In this document: one piece after another, positions 1-11,887 of the stretch
How positions within the stretch are numbered: the stretch's first letter is position 1
Layout: each line of letters opens with the position of its first letter
NCBI GenBank assembly: GCA_004123355.1
Contig: SCHM01000001.1
Coordinates: 1,790,001-1,854,000, forward strand
From: Amphirosellinia nigrospora
Taxonomy: Eukaryota > Ascomycota > Sordariomycetes > Xylariales > Xylariaceae
DNA length: 64,000 nucleotides
Reading direction: 5' to 3'
The notes under the pieces: generated by a model
What the model saw: only the letters and a program-made list of their open reading frames with translations
Databases searched by the model: none
Told to the model about the DNA's origin: nothing
Position numbers and translations under genes: made by a program

Positions 1-938
1 TGCTCAACATGGTGTCTGCTGGTTGTGAGACGAGCGTTGCTGCGATACCAGCAACGAGACCTGAGCCCAGATTGATGCCCGTGACTCCGGCCCCCGATAT
101 GGTGGACTTGTCAACCCATTTGTAGGCTTGCTCAAGAGCGTTCTCGTACACGACAAAACTTGCCATTGTGTAGGGAACCCTAGGACAATTAGCATACATA
201 CTAGTACTAAAAGGAGCACGCAAAGAGCTTACTGCTTGAACATTATCGGGCCTAACCCGGAGTATAAGCCTCGAATCCCCTCCTGTCTGACAATTGTGGC
301 AAATCCATCCAGGAGACCGCGCCCGAACCCTGGTTGTGAGACTAGCCGGATTCGGACGGCCTCGAAGGGGCAGAGAACGATGTCGCCAGCCATTTCAGCT
401 AGGGCAGACGAGCCGAGGTATATCGCATACCGGTTGTTGCACGCTGCCTCGTACCCAACTGCATCGATTGCACGGGCCTTGAGAAACTCGTAACCCCCGA
501 ACTTGAGGGCACCTTGTAGAAGATACCCTGTTACGGTTGGTCCGAGTCCTGTAGCCAGGGCCCCAGCCCCTTCCCCAGCCACAACTCGTCGCAACCCCCC
601 GGAGATACCGTTGTTGTATGCTAGAGGATCGACCTGGATCCTTGTTTTAACACTAAAAGCAGTATCAGTAACCCTATCTAGGAGCGGTTGTGATGGAAGT
701 TTGACTCGCCGGACTAAGATGTCGTCAGGCTTACATATCGATGGGCGTGAGGATGGCGTGAGTGAACGAGCAGCAGACAGCACCGGCCAAAGCATATCTC
801 GAGTAGAGCGCAGTTTCGCTGGGTTTGTTCAGTGACTGGGCGACTGATGCTTTGGGTATATGCTGGGGTATTTCGGCTGCTGCTGCTGCGACGAGAGACG
901 GAGGAGACGAAGCAGACACTGGCGAGTGTCCAATTATA
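1..938 (-). CDS. Mitochondrial phosphate carrier (C-terminus beyond window edge)
   Basis: SLC25-family carrier that imports phosphate into the mitochondrial matrix. Exons read at 938-735, 652-233 and 179-1, with GT..AG introns 734-653 and 232-180 that keep phase. Visible in order: SRYALAGAVCCSF (first helix), the carrier signature LTPID-IVKTRIQ across the first splice site, GGYEFLKARAIDAVGYE, the second repeat with ALAEMAGDIVLCPFEAVRIRLVS, then SGLGPIMFKQVPYTMASFVVYE and GLVAGIAATLVSQPADTMLS at the third repeat. This order is that of the fungal Mir1/Pic family. No ATG lies in frame in the first exon. A 57-nt intron (995-939, GTAGTG..CTACAG) would join it in phase to the small ORF upstream, otherwise the start is unresolved. 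The last part of the protein lies left of position 1. Confidence 0.85.
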
Positions 939-991
939 CTGTAGATAGTATAAGTGCCTGGCACAAGAATGGGTATATATTTCTATCCTCA

Positions 992-1225
992 CTACCTCCA
1001 TTGACTAATCCCGCCAATCATATCCCGGAGTCCCTGGCGCTTCTCGGCAGTGGCGCTCTCAGCGGTGCCCTTGATTGTGCCCAAGACTCGCATGTGTTCT
1101 TTCTTCAGTTTCTCAAAATCGTCGTCAAGTTGTTTATGCCATGGGTACAGCACGCACACCTGGAAGCTTAATGCCGAGGTGGCGACGAGGAAGTTGGTGA
1201 CGGAAATAGCGCGAGTGATGAACAT
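992..1225 (-). CDS. Small single-pass membrane protein, or 5' exon of the phosphate carrier
   Basis: 77-residue ORF with a good start context (CAAAATG). It begins MFITRAISVTNFLVATSALS, giving one hydrophobic segment at residues 6-28, then YPWHKQLDDDFEKLKKEHMR, a charged and probably helical tail. The shape suggests a small mitochondrial inner-membrane protein, but I do not recognise it with certainty. It ends 54 nt before the recognisable carrier exon at 938. An intron at 995-939 would splice it in phase onto that exon and supply the missing start codon. Its GTAGTG donor is weak, so both readings stay open. Confidence 0.5.
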   Translation of the reverse strand: MFITRAISVTNFLVATSALSFQVCVLYPWHKQLDDDFEKLKKEHMRVLGTIKGTAESATAEKRQGLRDMIGGISQWR

Positions 1226-3041
1226 TTTGTCTAGTTGTAGCGTGGTTTCGGTTGATCTGCTGTCCCACGATGGTCAGCTAGTTCAGGAGAGAACACTAGT
1301 TGTGCAAGAAACATACCTTTTAAGTCACGGCAAAGGCACCGCTGAACACAGGAATAAACGAGGAGCGTATAAACTCGGGAAGGGGGGCGCGTCCAAAGTC
1401 GTGGGGGACAGTGGCTCACTTCATGTCAGGCTGGAGGTTTTCTACACGACGAAGAAATGAAATCTAGAATCTGACGTGAATTTAGAAGACAGGATTATAA
1501 AGGAAGAAAAAAGAAGAGTCAGGCCGAAATAGGCTAATTATACCCGGTTGGTTTGGGCTTTTCAAATTAGCTGTAGCCCGCTTTTGATAAGCACATTGGG
1601 CAAAAAAAAAGAAAAAAAAAAATAACAAGTGACAACCTGGGGGTCCTGAACAAGTGGCTGCTTTAGGCAAAACAGCTCCGGCCTCCCGGGTCTACCCGCC
1701 CCGAAACTTGTATAGGTTGTGGAGTAGCTTGGGGTTAAGAGAAAGAAGAGGAATTTGGTAATTAAGGAGGGGTGGGGCCGTGTTTGATGGTCCTCCGTTG
1801 TTCGGCGAGAATCGGTCGCGGCATTGGTCCGTGGGCTTGCTTCCGTTCAGACACGAAAAGACGACCGAAAATAAACGGATACCCCCCACACAAGAAGACA
1901 TTGGGGTACGAACAAAGGGTAGGTATCTAACTCGAAGCGCATCCGGCTCGAAAAGAATTTGTTAAAAAATGGGTGGAATTTTATAGCATCGTGAGGAGAT
2001 ATGGTGTATGTGGGAGGCTTTACAGGTTAGCTCGGACAAATGAAAGGGGTAGCAAGTCGCTCTAAGAACGCTCGTCCCCATGCCGTCCAGAATCTATCTG
2101 CTACCGAATCTAGTCAGTCCGCGTTGCCATTTGCGGTAATACGCTATATCAACTTTCCCGATCATTTTTGCCGGTAAGGTAGGGTTCTTCACACCCTCAC
2201 CCAAAGAACAACTAATATTCGGCGGAGAGTATACTGCACTTTGAGTCCAATTCTCTTTTTCAGTTTCTATATTGCTCCGGGGAATCTATTTTTCTTAAAC
2301 ATCTAACCATTACTGTCGTCGTCATTCGCTTTCTGAATGGGGATAGGTATACATAGGCTCTCATTGCTAGGTTAACCTGGCCGAAGCCGTAGTATATATT
2401 GATGATGGTAGTCGCCTTAGGAAAACATAAGAGCGCGTCGGGGTAATCGGCGATATGCTTGGCGGGTGTGGCTTCCGGCCGGCCGAAATCATCTACATAA
2501 TTAGCGGTCCGGTTATAGATCATTCTATGTAGGTGATATTACGATGCTAGGCCCCTTGAATCTCACCCTGAGCACCCGAGCCCCGAACCTCAGACATAGG
2601 ACATGTACGGGAAAAGCCAAAGCTTGATACGCAGGGGTTAGATGTCTGGCGCAACAACATGACTATACAGGCAGAGCCTTTGATCACTACAGGATTTATG
2701 TAGCTTATCCAGAAACTTTGGGCATCCGTTCATGTAATCTCACCATGTCGACCTCAATATTCTATGTCAATAACCACACGCCTCAGGTATATGTTGACTA
2801 GTGTTGCTACGTCTTCGGGGGGCTACGCTTGTACTCGTGCTGTGGGCTGACCCTTTGTCTCCGTTCTATACATACATGTCCTTTATTCTCACTAACCACC
2901 TTCCTCGAGTGTGGGGGACCGAGGGTAGTCTACTGTGTCCCATAGATCCCATAGATCTGCGACCATACCCCATGGCCATATGCCGCTTCTGTTTCTGATG
3001 CCAAACATATAGTTGACGAAGATCTGACTCGGACGGGAATA
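1226..3041. other. Intergenic, no supported gene
   Basis: No reading frame here has a recognisable domain. An 87-codon frame on the minus strand (2523-2260) starts MIYNRTANYVDDFGRPEATP but matches nothing I know. A/T runs occur near 1600. Upstream (minus-strand) regulatory sequence of the small ORF and carrier should lie in the first few hundred bases. Confidence 0.4.
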
Positions 3042-4628
3042 TCAATCGTAGAAGTCTCCCCATTCCAAGTAGTCTATAGTAGAAGGTTGGCCATACCTCT
3101 CCATCCCAACATTCTTTAACTCGGCGACTGTCGCGTCGGTTGGCCGCCAGTCTTTCATGTGTATATATATTCTACAGGAAGCCGCAGAGTTCGCCATATC
3201 TGCATCCCATACACCGACACGGTAAAAGGCAGCGATGAAAATTACTTGGTATGGGAAAGCCTCGTGGTTATCCTCGAATCGCACATTGGCAGTTTTTAAT
3301 GCAGGCATACGGGCGCAGCACCGGCCAAATGCCACAATCATTGCGTTCAACTTGTCGTCGTTAGGGACCAACGAGAGCATAGAGTATTCGTATAACCTGC
3401 GAGGCTTTACGATATCCTTGTGATCATCGAAATAGTCTTCGGCCTCCTTACGTTCTTCCCTTGTGTTAGCATAACCGGGTGGCAGCAGGGTGCAATCGAT
3501 CAAGCCCTCGGGTATGGGTAGCAGTGAGACTTGGGGCCGATAAAGCCAGCTTCCGTCGGGGCCGCTGGGTAGCATTTTAACGCTTAACGAAGTTGTGTGC
3601 TGCCAACACTGTCCTTCCACGGCTGTTATAGAGCTTGGTGGGTCGAAGAGAGAGGGATGGAAAGGGCCTTCAAGCGAAACATCGATGCAATGCCTTGTTA
3701 GCTTTCGAATGGCACAACTGACGGGGTCGTGTGCACCGTCTTCAATGAACCTGGGCAACATCTGGGTGTGATTATGGTCGTAGTAGGGGGCTTTCAGTTG
3801 ACAGGTAAACATTCTCAACGAGGGCGGCAAGGATGTAGTTTGAGCGCTTTGCACAAATCCATGGCGATATTTCTTGTCGATGCTGTAATAGCGACCCCAG
3901 TCATACTGAGCCTGGTCCAGCCACTCAACGCGCTGTAGCCTTGTCATCGTAGAAATAAGTGCTACAGGTACTCGGGGATTCCAATGACGATGGCGGCAGC
4001 CGAAGCTGGATTCACCGACGCAAGGCAGAGGCGGAAAACTGTGGACATCAGATGTGAGATCCAGCAACGAGAATGCAGAGGGCCGGTAAATATCCTCTGG
4101 CGCGAGATTACGCGGTCCGTCGGTGTCCAAGCTCAGGTAGATACCTTGGTTGGCGCTCTCGTCCCAGGTACTGATGAAATTCCACAGCCGTCGTAGAGGA
4201 GCTGTTAACATTTCTCTGTGCGCCTGGCGATCTTGCTTCGACTCATACTGGCTTTCATCTTCATTTCCACTCTCACTCTCATCTTCATTTCCACTCTCAC
4301 TCTCATCCTCATCCTCATCTTCAATCGTCGGTTCGGGGAGACATGGTGGCGCCGGTAGGTTTACGTAGAGGCGCCGTACATGAGATCGTCTATCTGGGTC
4401 TAATATACGTTCGAAGTCGGTAAGTTCTTCATCGTTTGCCTGGATGCCTATTGAGTGAAATGTGCGCCGTTCTATTGCCCTTTGAAAACCGCGTGAGACA
4501 GTCGCAAGAGTAGGAAGGGCGTTGCGCAGAGGCTTAAGGCCGTCCCACTTAGGAAGATCTTTCACGCTAATCTTTCGAGGAATTAAGGAGATGATATGTT
4601 CAAATATTTCAGGAGGTAGTTTATTCAT
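3042..4628 (-). CDS. F-box domain protein, 528 aa
   Basis: Single-exon gene, probably an SCF substrate adaptor of the large fungal F-box family. The N-terminus MNKLPPEIFEHIISLIPRKI is a typical F-box start (LPxEIxxxIxxLI), followed by TLATVSRGFQRAIERRTFHS, which marks the helix and linker seen in fungal F-box proteins with a long uncharacterised C-terminal domain. Residues about 100-130 form an acidic stretch built from an imperfect repeat of ESESGNED, encoded by a 24-bp tandem repeat near 4250-4320. The end is WGDFYD. The frame is intact, unlike most accessory genes in this window. The substrate cannot be inferred. The ATG at 4628 is the first codon of the F-box, so the start is well placed. 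Confidence 0.85.
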   Translation of the reverse strand: MNKLPPEIFEHIISLIPRKISVKDLPKWDGLKPLRNALPTLATVSRGFQRAIERRTFHSIGIQANDEELTDFERILDPDRRSHVRRLYVNLPAPPCLPEPTIEDEDEDESESGNEDESESGNEDESQYESKQDRQAHREMLTAPLRRLWNFISTWDESANQGIYLSLDTDGPRNLAPEDIYRPSAFSLLDLTSDVHSFPPLPCVGESSFGCRHRHWNPRVPVALISTMTRLQRVEWLDQAQYDWGRYYSIDKKYRHGFVQSAQTTSLPPSLRMFTCQLKAPYYDHNHTQMLPRFIEDGAHDPVSCAIRKLTRHCIDVSLEGPFHPSLFDPPSSITAVEGQCWQHTTSLSVKMLPSGPDGSWLYRPQVSLLPIPEGLIDCTLLPPGYANTREERKEAEDYFDDHKDIVKPRRLYEYSMLSLVPNDDKLNAMIVAFGRCCARMPALKTANVRFEDNHEAFPYQVIFIAAFYRVGVWDADMANSAASCRIYIHMKDWRPTDATVAELKNVGMERYGQPSTIDYLEWGDFYD

Positions 4629-4971
4629 GGCAGCTTAATTGAGGGTTGATTGAGAGGTACATATGAGAGCAAAAAGAGGGAGGGATATATAAGTACCGTA
4701 GCGGGAAAATGTAAGGAGCGAGAAGCGCTGCCTATATGGTGCGAGGAGCAATAGGGCGTATATAGGTAGAATGGGAAGTTATAGAGGCCCTTATCCCTTT
4801 GGTGGGTGTTTCAACGTAGTACATTTTGGACCCTCTGTTATGCGCCACATTATTTCTGCTAGTGCAAGTGACATTAGAAATAAAGATCAAAACTTTAATT
4901 CGAGAATTATTTTATTAAAATAGCAACGTTTATTAAACCTTTTAAACTTTTCGATAATATTAAATTAATAT
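4629..4971. other. F-box promoter and AT-rich left flank of the retroelement
   Basis: Upstream region of the F-box gene. From about 4840 the sequence becomes strongly A/T rich, as though mutation had spread a little beyond the retroelement that starts at 4972. The last five bases (4967-4971, AATAT) are the left target duplication of that element. No gene is seen. Confidence 0.5.
4793..4819 (+). repeat. Left arm of a 27-bp inverted repeat flanking the gypsy block
   Basis: 27 bases containing CCCTTTGGTGGGTG and TTTCAACGTAG recur as an exact reverse complement at 18919-18945, about 14.1 kb away. Similarity continues weakly on both sides (GGAAGT outside, TACATTT inside). The arms could be the termini of an older DNA element into which the retrotransposon inserted, or two opposed copies of a short repeat. 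Confidence 0.6.
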
Positions 4972-5266
4972 AGTTACGCTTCACATACTTAAAAAGATAA
5001 AGCTCTAGTATATATAGTATATTGTATATAAAATCTATAGATAAAGTAGGAAAGAAGGAAGGTTTAAATCTATAATATAGGCAGCTGCTTAAATATTCGC
5101 GTGGGGTAGCTATATTTACTGCTAGTGCTTGCTTTTATTTATTATAACTATATTTATTATAAATAGCAGTTATATATTTATATAAGTGGCAGTTATTATA
5201 AGTAAAGATTATAGGTGCTGTAGCTAATAGTAGGGCATAGTTACTAGAGCCTATAGATTTATAATT
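4972..5266 (-). repeat. 3' LTR of the outer gypsy element
   Basis: 295-bp copy of the LTR. It aligns along its length with the less mutated solo LTR at 19017-19291, differing mainly by RIP-type transitions. It shares the internal blocks GGCAGCTGCTTAAATA and the CACTGC/AGTGGCAG-rich segment. Confidence 0.85.
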
Positions 5267-8200
5267 ACTTTTTTTCGAAAAAAAAAAAATAATTTAACCC
5301 GGGGTCGAAATTATAATTATTTTCTAGCGAAAAAAAAAATTGCTTTAGGTTTTTATTAATATAATTTTTCGTAAAGCTTTTATATTATTAAATTATTATA
5401 TTAGCTTTTTATATATTATTTAAAGTTTTTTTATTTAATATAATATTTAAATATATATAATATTTATATATTTTTTTATTTTATACGTTTTTTTTTCGTG
5501 TTATTTTTTTTTTTATATTATAGCTTTATTATTATTTAAATATAATTTATTAAATTCGTTTTTTTATACTGTTTTTAGCTATATTTATAATTTTATTAAA
5601 AATTTAGCTAAATTAAAGTTTATATTATAAAAATCTTTTAATATTTTTATATTATTTTTAAAGTTTTTATTAAATATTATATATTATTAAAGTTTTAACT
5701 TTTTTAGTTTATTTAATATTATAATTTTTAATAATAAAATTAAAATATTCGTATTTTTTTAATAATAAACTTTTTTTTATTTTTAAGTTTTATTATTTTT
5801 TTTTTTAAGTTTTTTGTTTTTTAACTTAATAATAAATTATTTAAATATTTCTATAATTAATTTATATAATAATAATTTAATATTTTTTAAATTATAAAAA
5901 CGTTTAATATAAAAATATTTTTATTTTTTTATATATTTTAAACTTTTATTATATTATAAAAAAATTTAGCTTATTTAATAAATAATTTATTTTTTAAAAC
6001 TATTTTTTTTTTAAAATTAATATATAGTTTTTTATATTAAAGTTAAGTTTATATTAATTTTTATTAGTTTAGTTAGTTATATGTTTTTAAATATATTATA
6101 AATTTTTTTAGCTAATTCGATAAATTATGCTATTTTTTTTATTTTTTTTATATATTAGTTCGAATTGTTTTTTTTTTTTAAAAAAGCTTTTATAGCTTTT
6201 TTTTTACGGTCCGATTTTTTTAGTTAAAATTAAATAATATTAAAAAACTTATTTTAACTTTATAAAATAATAATTTTATTAAAATAAAAATTAATATTTA
6301 AATATAATTTATTATAAATATATATTTAAACTAGTTATTTTAATAATAATTTATATATAGTTATAATTTTTAGTTAATATATTTATTTATAATTTTTATT
6401 TATTTTATAGTTTTATAATTTTATAATAATTAATATTATTTTATATTTATTAGTTTATATAGTTTATTTATAAAAGCAAAAATAAACTAAAACTTATAGT
6501 TTAATATTATAATTATAAATATTTTAAAAACTTAAAAAAGTTTTTATAATATATTTTAGTAATATTTTTTATAGTTATTTTTATAATATAAAATATAGTT
6601 TATATATATTTATTTAAGCGGTTTATTATAATTAATATATTATTATATTTATATTTATTTTTAAATATTTATTTAAAATTAATAATAAAATAACGTTATA
6701 TATATTTAAATATTAAAAAAAATATAAGTTTATTAAAAGTTTTATTTTTAAATATTTTAGCAAATTTATATTTTATATAGTTTATTATATAATAATTATA
6801 ATTTTTATTTAATTTAAACTATTAATAACGTTTAATAATTAGTTTATATGTTTTATTTTTATTAAAATATATAATAAATATTTTATAGTATATTTTTTAA
6901 TAAAATATATTTTTAAATATAAAAAGTTAAAAATAACTAAGCGTCCGTAAAATATAGTTAATTTATTTTTTAGTTTTTATAAGTTTTTAGTTTATTATTT
7001 TATTTATTAATAATAAATTTTTATATTTATATTTTTATAGTTTTTTTTAAAAATTTATTTAATTAATTATAATTTTTTAAAAATATTTAGTTTATTATAT
7101 ATTTTAATAAAATTTATTTAATATATTTTTATTTATATAAAAATTAGTTATATTATATATTTACTAGCTAAAATATTATAAAATAATATTATATTTTTTT
7201 TTTAGCTTTTTATATCGTTAAGTTTTTTTATTTTTATAATAAAATATTAGCTAATATATTATTTTTTTAAAATAATATAATATTAAAAAATTATATTTTA
7301 AAAAAATTTAATTTATTTAGTTTATTTTAAGTTAAAATATTATTTTTTGCTAAAAAATTTAATATTTAATTATTAATAAATATTAAAAAAAACTTATCGC
7401 GGCTATTAATTAGCTTAGGTTTTTATTTTTTAAAATATAGTATAATTATTAGTAATTTTTTATTATAAATATATAATTTAATTTAGCATTATAAAATATT
7501 TTCGAAAAATACGCTATAAAATGCTAAGTTTTATTATATAGTTATAATAATATATTAAAGCTAACGTTATTAAAAAAATCGGTTTTAACTTTTATTAATA
7601 AATTATAATTAAAATATTTTAATAAAAAAATATATTAAAGCTTTTTTAAATTAATAGAATAATTTTTTATATTTTTTAGTTTATATAAAAAGTATGCTTT
7701 TTTATATTAATCGGAAAACGTAATAATATAACTTTAAATATTAATAAAATTATAATAAAAGTTATAAAATCTTAAAAAAATTATATATTTTTAATTAATA
7801 TAAAAGTTTTTTATTTTAATATAGCGTTAATTTTAGTAAAATTTATTCGAATTTTTTTAATACTAATAATATAGCTTAAAAACTTAGTTTTAATAACGTA
7901 AAATTTAAACTTTTTAAATTAATTTATAATCTAGCTTAAATTAATTATTTTAATATATAATATATATAAATAATATATTTTTTTATTATTTTTAAATAAA
8001 TAATAACGTTATTAATATATATATTATAAAAATCGTTTAAAAAGTTAAATAATATATTATATATATTATTAAAATATTAAAAGTTCGTTAATAAAACTAA
8101 AAATAATATTAACGATTAATATATATTATATTTTATATAAAACGTTATATAATTTTTATTTTTAAATAATATATAAATATAATTAAATATTTATTATATA

Positions 8201-9236
8201 TTAAATTAAGTAAAGATTTTTATTTTAATAATATAAACTAAGGTTTTTTTAATAAAAAAAAACAAATATTAGTTTTTTTCGTAATTTTATTTAGCTTACA
8301 ATAATTTATATAAAAATAAAGCTTATTATTTGTTTTTTTTATAAATAAAACAAATATTATATAAAATATTATTAAATTTAATAAAACTTTTATATAAATT
8401 TTCGATTAAGAATTTTTATATAGCTTTTAATTTATTTAATAATATTTTATATAAAAAATTATAGTTTAAATTAGCTTTAAACTTACTTTTAATAAACTTT
8501 ATTTTATAGTTTATAATAATATAATAATAACGTATTAAAGTTTATTTAGCTAAAAATATATATTAAGTTTTAATATTTTTTAAATATTTTTTTTATGTTT
8601 TTTATTTTAATTTTTATTTTTTTTTTTAAAAAGTTATTTTTATTTTTTTTAATTTTTTAATTATTTTATTAATTTTATTAATATTAATAATATAAACGTT
8701 TTTTATCCGGTTTTTTTTATTATTATATTAAAAATAATTATATTTAAGCTAAATATTTTAATTATTAGTTTTTTTTTATATTAATTAATATTATTTTATT
8801 TTATATAGTAAGGACTTTTTTTATTAAACTTTTAAATAAAAATCGAAATTATATTTTTTATAAAAAAATATAATTTACGTTTTTTAAAAATAAGTTTTAA
8901 TAAAAACTAATTAATATATTTGTTTTATTTTATTAAAGTTTTTTTATATTAAATTATTACGCTTTAAAATAAATATTTTCAGTTTTATATCTTTTAAATA
9001 TTATTTTATTTTTTTTATTATTATTAATACTATATTTTTTTAATCTTAAAGTTATAGTTTTATTAATTAGCATTAAATTAATAAACTAAATATTATAGCT
9101 ATATATTTATTTTATTTATTATTAAATAATATTTTATATTATAATTAAAAAATAGCTAAAATAAAAATATTAAGCGGTTCTATTAATAATTTAGCAAAAT
9201 ATTATAATATTTAAACTATAATTTATTTAAAATAAT

Positions 9237-9452
9237 TGATATGGTGAAGTATGGGTAGAATTTGTATATTGAGAAGAGATGGAGACGAAGTCTCCAGATC
9301 TATGTGAATTCTACAGGTCTAAATAATATTTGTGTGTGTGTGTGTGGGCGAAGCCACACGCACAGACCAGGCGCCAGCCACGCGGTGGCTGGTGCGCGCC
9401 CGCCAGGGCGAGTGTGTGCGCGTACGCGCACACCCCTTGCCCGCGCGTATCA
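9237..9452. mobile_element. 216-bp GC-rich hairpin insert (MITE-like)
   Basis: An island of normal to high GC within the A/T block. It begins TGATA and ends TATCA, and is flanked by a 5-bp repeat ATAAT (9232-9236 and 9453-9457); the other copy of the retroelement lacks it. It contains a GGAGAC-GAA-GTCTCC hairpin (9281-9295), a (GT)n run near 9331-9347, an 8-bp stem CCAGCCAC-GCG-GTGGCTGG (9374-9392), and a perfect 20-bp palindrome at 9414-9433. No coding potential. It either arrived after RIP or was too short to be targeted. Confidence 0.65.
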
Positions 9453-11592
9453 ATAATATTATAAATTAAATCGATAATAATTATAAATTTATTTTTAAAA
9501 GTTTTTTTATATATTTTTAATAATAATAAAAAACCTAATTAATATTTTTTTTTTTTATTATTATATTTTATAACTTTTTTAGCAAAAAAGTTTATAATAA
9601 TAATAAAATTAAATAGTTTAATAATTTTTTTATAAATTATTAGTTTATATTTATATATATTTACTTTTATATTTTTAAAAAATTATTTATAGTTAAAGAA
9701 AATCTATTATTATATAAAATATAAATATATAATAAAGGTTTTTTATTTAAATATTTTTTATTAGATTTATTTTATAACTAATAATATTTTTTAAAAATAT
9801 TTTTTTAAAAAAAAAGCTATTTTTTTTAAAGTTATTTTTTTTTTTATGCTTATTATAAGTTTATTTTTTTACGTATTAGCTAGTTTAATATTTAATATAT
9901 TATATATAGCTAAAATAGCGGCGACCCGAGCTTTTTTATTTATTAAAGTTTAATTTTTTAAAAAGTATTTTTTTAAAATATATTTTTATTAATAATAATT
10001 AAAGCATTTATTATTAAAGATTAATTATTATATTTTATTAACGTTAAACTTAAGTAGTTAAGCAAAGTTATTATTATATTATTATTTAGTTTTAAAATAA
10101 AACGAAAAATTATTCGAATAAAAAAAAAATAAAAATAAAAATTATAATAGTAAATTTTTATATTTTTTTTTATAAATTTTATTTCGTTTATAATTAGTTA
10201 TTATTAAATAATAAACTATTTAAAAATAATATTTCGCGTAAATATTAAAATTAATATTTTTTTTTAAATATTTTAATATAGCTTTAATTATTAGTTAAAA
10301 AAATAGTTTATTTTTAAATTTTTTTTTTATTTAGTTTTATTAAGTTTAATTTTATAGCTAAATAAACAAAAATAATTTAAAACTTAAAAAATTTAGTTAA
10401 TATATATTAATTAAAATTAAATAATTAAAAGTTAGCTTTAGTTTTTTTATTATAGTTAATATTAATATAGATTTTTTCGAAATATTTAAAATAGCTTCCG
10501 AATTAATAAATATATTAAAATAGTCGGATAAAAATAAAAAAAAAAATTATTAGCTATATAGCTTTTAATATAAGTTTTAATATTAGCTATTTTAACTATA
10601 TCGTTATAAAACTAATTAGCGTTAAATTTAAAATAATTTTATATAGTTCGAATTTATATTTTAAACTTAAATTTATTTTTAGTTATATTATTATAAAAAA
10701 TAAATATTAATATTTTAATTATATATTAATTATTTTTTTTATTATTTAATAAAATAAAAGTTATTTATAATAATTTAATAAATTAACTATTTATTACTTT
10801 AAAATATTTAAATTATTTTAAATATAATTATATTATTTAATTATTTTTATAGTTTATTTAATAATTAATTAATAGTTTATTAGTTAGTTTATTATTAGCT
10901 AAAATTATTTTTAATTATAAGTTAAAAAATATTAATAATATATATTAATATAATATATATTTTATCGTAAAAAATAATAATTTTATTTTATTTTTTTTTA
11001 ATTAAATAAAACTTTATTTTATTTATTTAACTTTTTAACGAATATATATAAATTAATAATAAAATAATAATAAACTATTATTAAAAAAATATATATTTTT
11101 ATTTTTTAAAAAATAATAATAAAGTTTTTATATATATTATTTATATTAGTTTAGTTTATATTTTTTTAAAACTAAGCTAGATTATTTTTATTATAATATA
11201 TTATTAATTTAAAATAAAAGCTAAATTTAGCGCTTTTTATTTATAGTTTTATATAGTTATTAATTAAATATTAAATTATCCGATTAAAACTAATAATATT
11301 TATATTAAATTTTTATTTTTTAAATATATAGTTATTAATAGTATTATAAAATTACTATATTAAATTAATTAAAATAATTAGTTTTATAGTTTATTATTAT
11401 AATCTTTATATAGTTAAAAAAGTTTAAATAAATATATTTTTTTATTATTTATTAAAGTTTTATTATAAAAAGCTTATTGTTTTAAATATTCGAAATAAAT
11501 AAATCCAAAATATTAATAAAAGCTTTAGTACGTATAGCTATATATATTATTATTTTAGTTTTTTTTTAAAAAATATTTTAATATTTTTAAGT

Positions 11593-11887
11593 AGTTACAA
11601 ATCTACAAGCTTTAGTAGCTATGCCCTACTACTAGCCACAGCACCCGTAATCTCTACTTATAATAACTACCACTTGTAATAAATACGTAACTACTATTCG
11701 CAATAAATATAGTTATAGTAAATAAAAGCAAGCATTAGCAGTAAATACAGCTGCCCTACACAAGTATTTAAATAGCTGCTTATATTATAAACTTAAACCT
11801 TTTTTTTTTTTTATTCTATTTATAGATTTTATATATAATTATATATATATACTAAAACTTATTTTTTCGAATATATAAAGTATAACT
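11593..11887 (+). repeat. 5' LTR of the inner gypsy element
   Basis: 295-bp LTR in the orientation opposite to the copies at 4972, 18410 and 19017. It keeps readable segments such as CTACTAGCCACAGCACCCGT near its start. Confidence 0.85.

Noticed and set aside
2260-2523. 87-codon minus-strand frame
   Set aside because: Isolated, no recognised motif, no splice partners.
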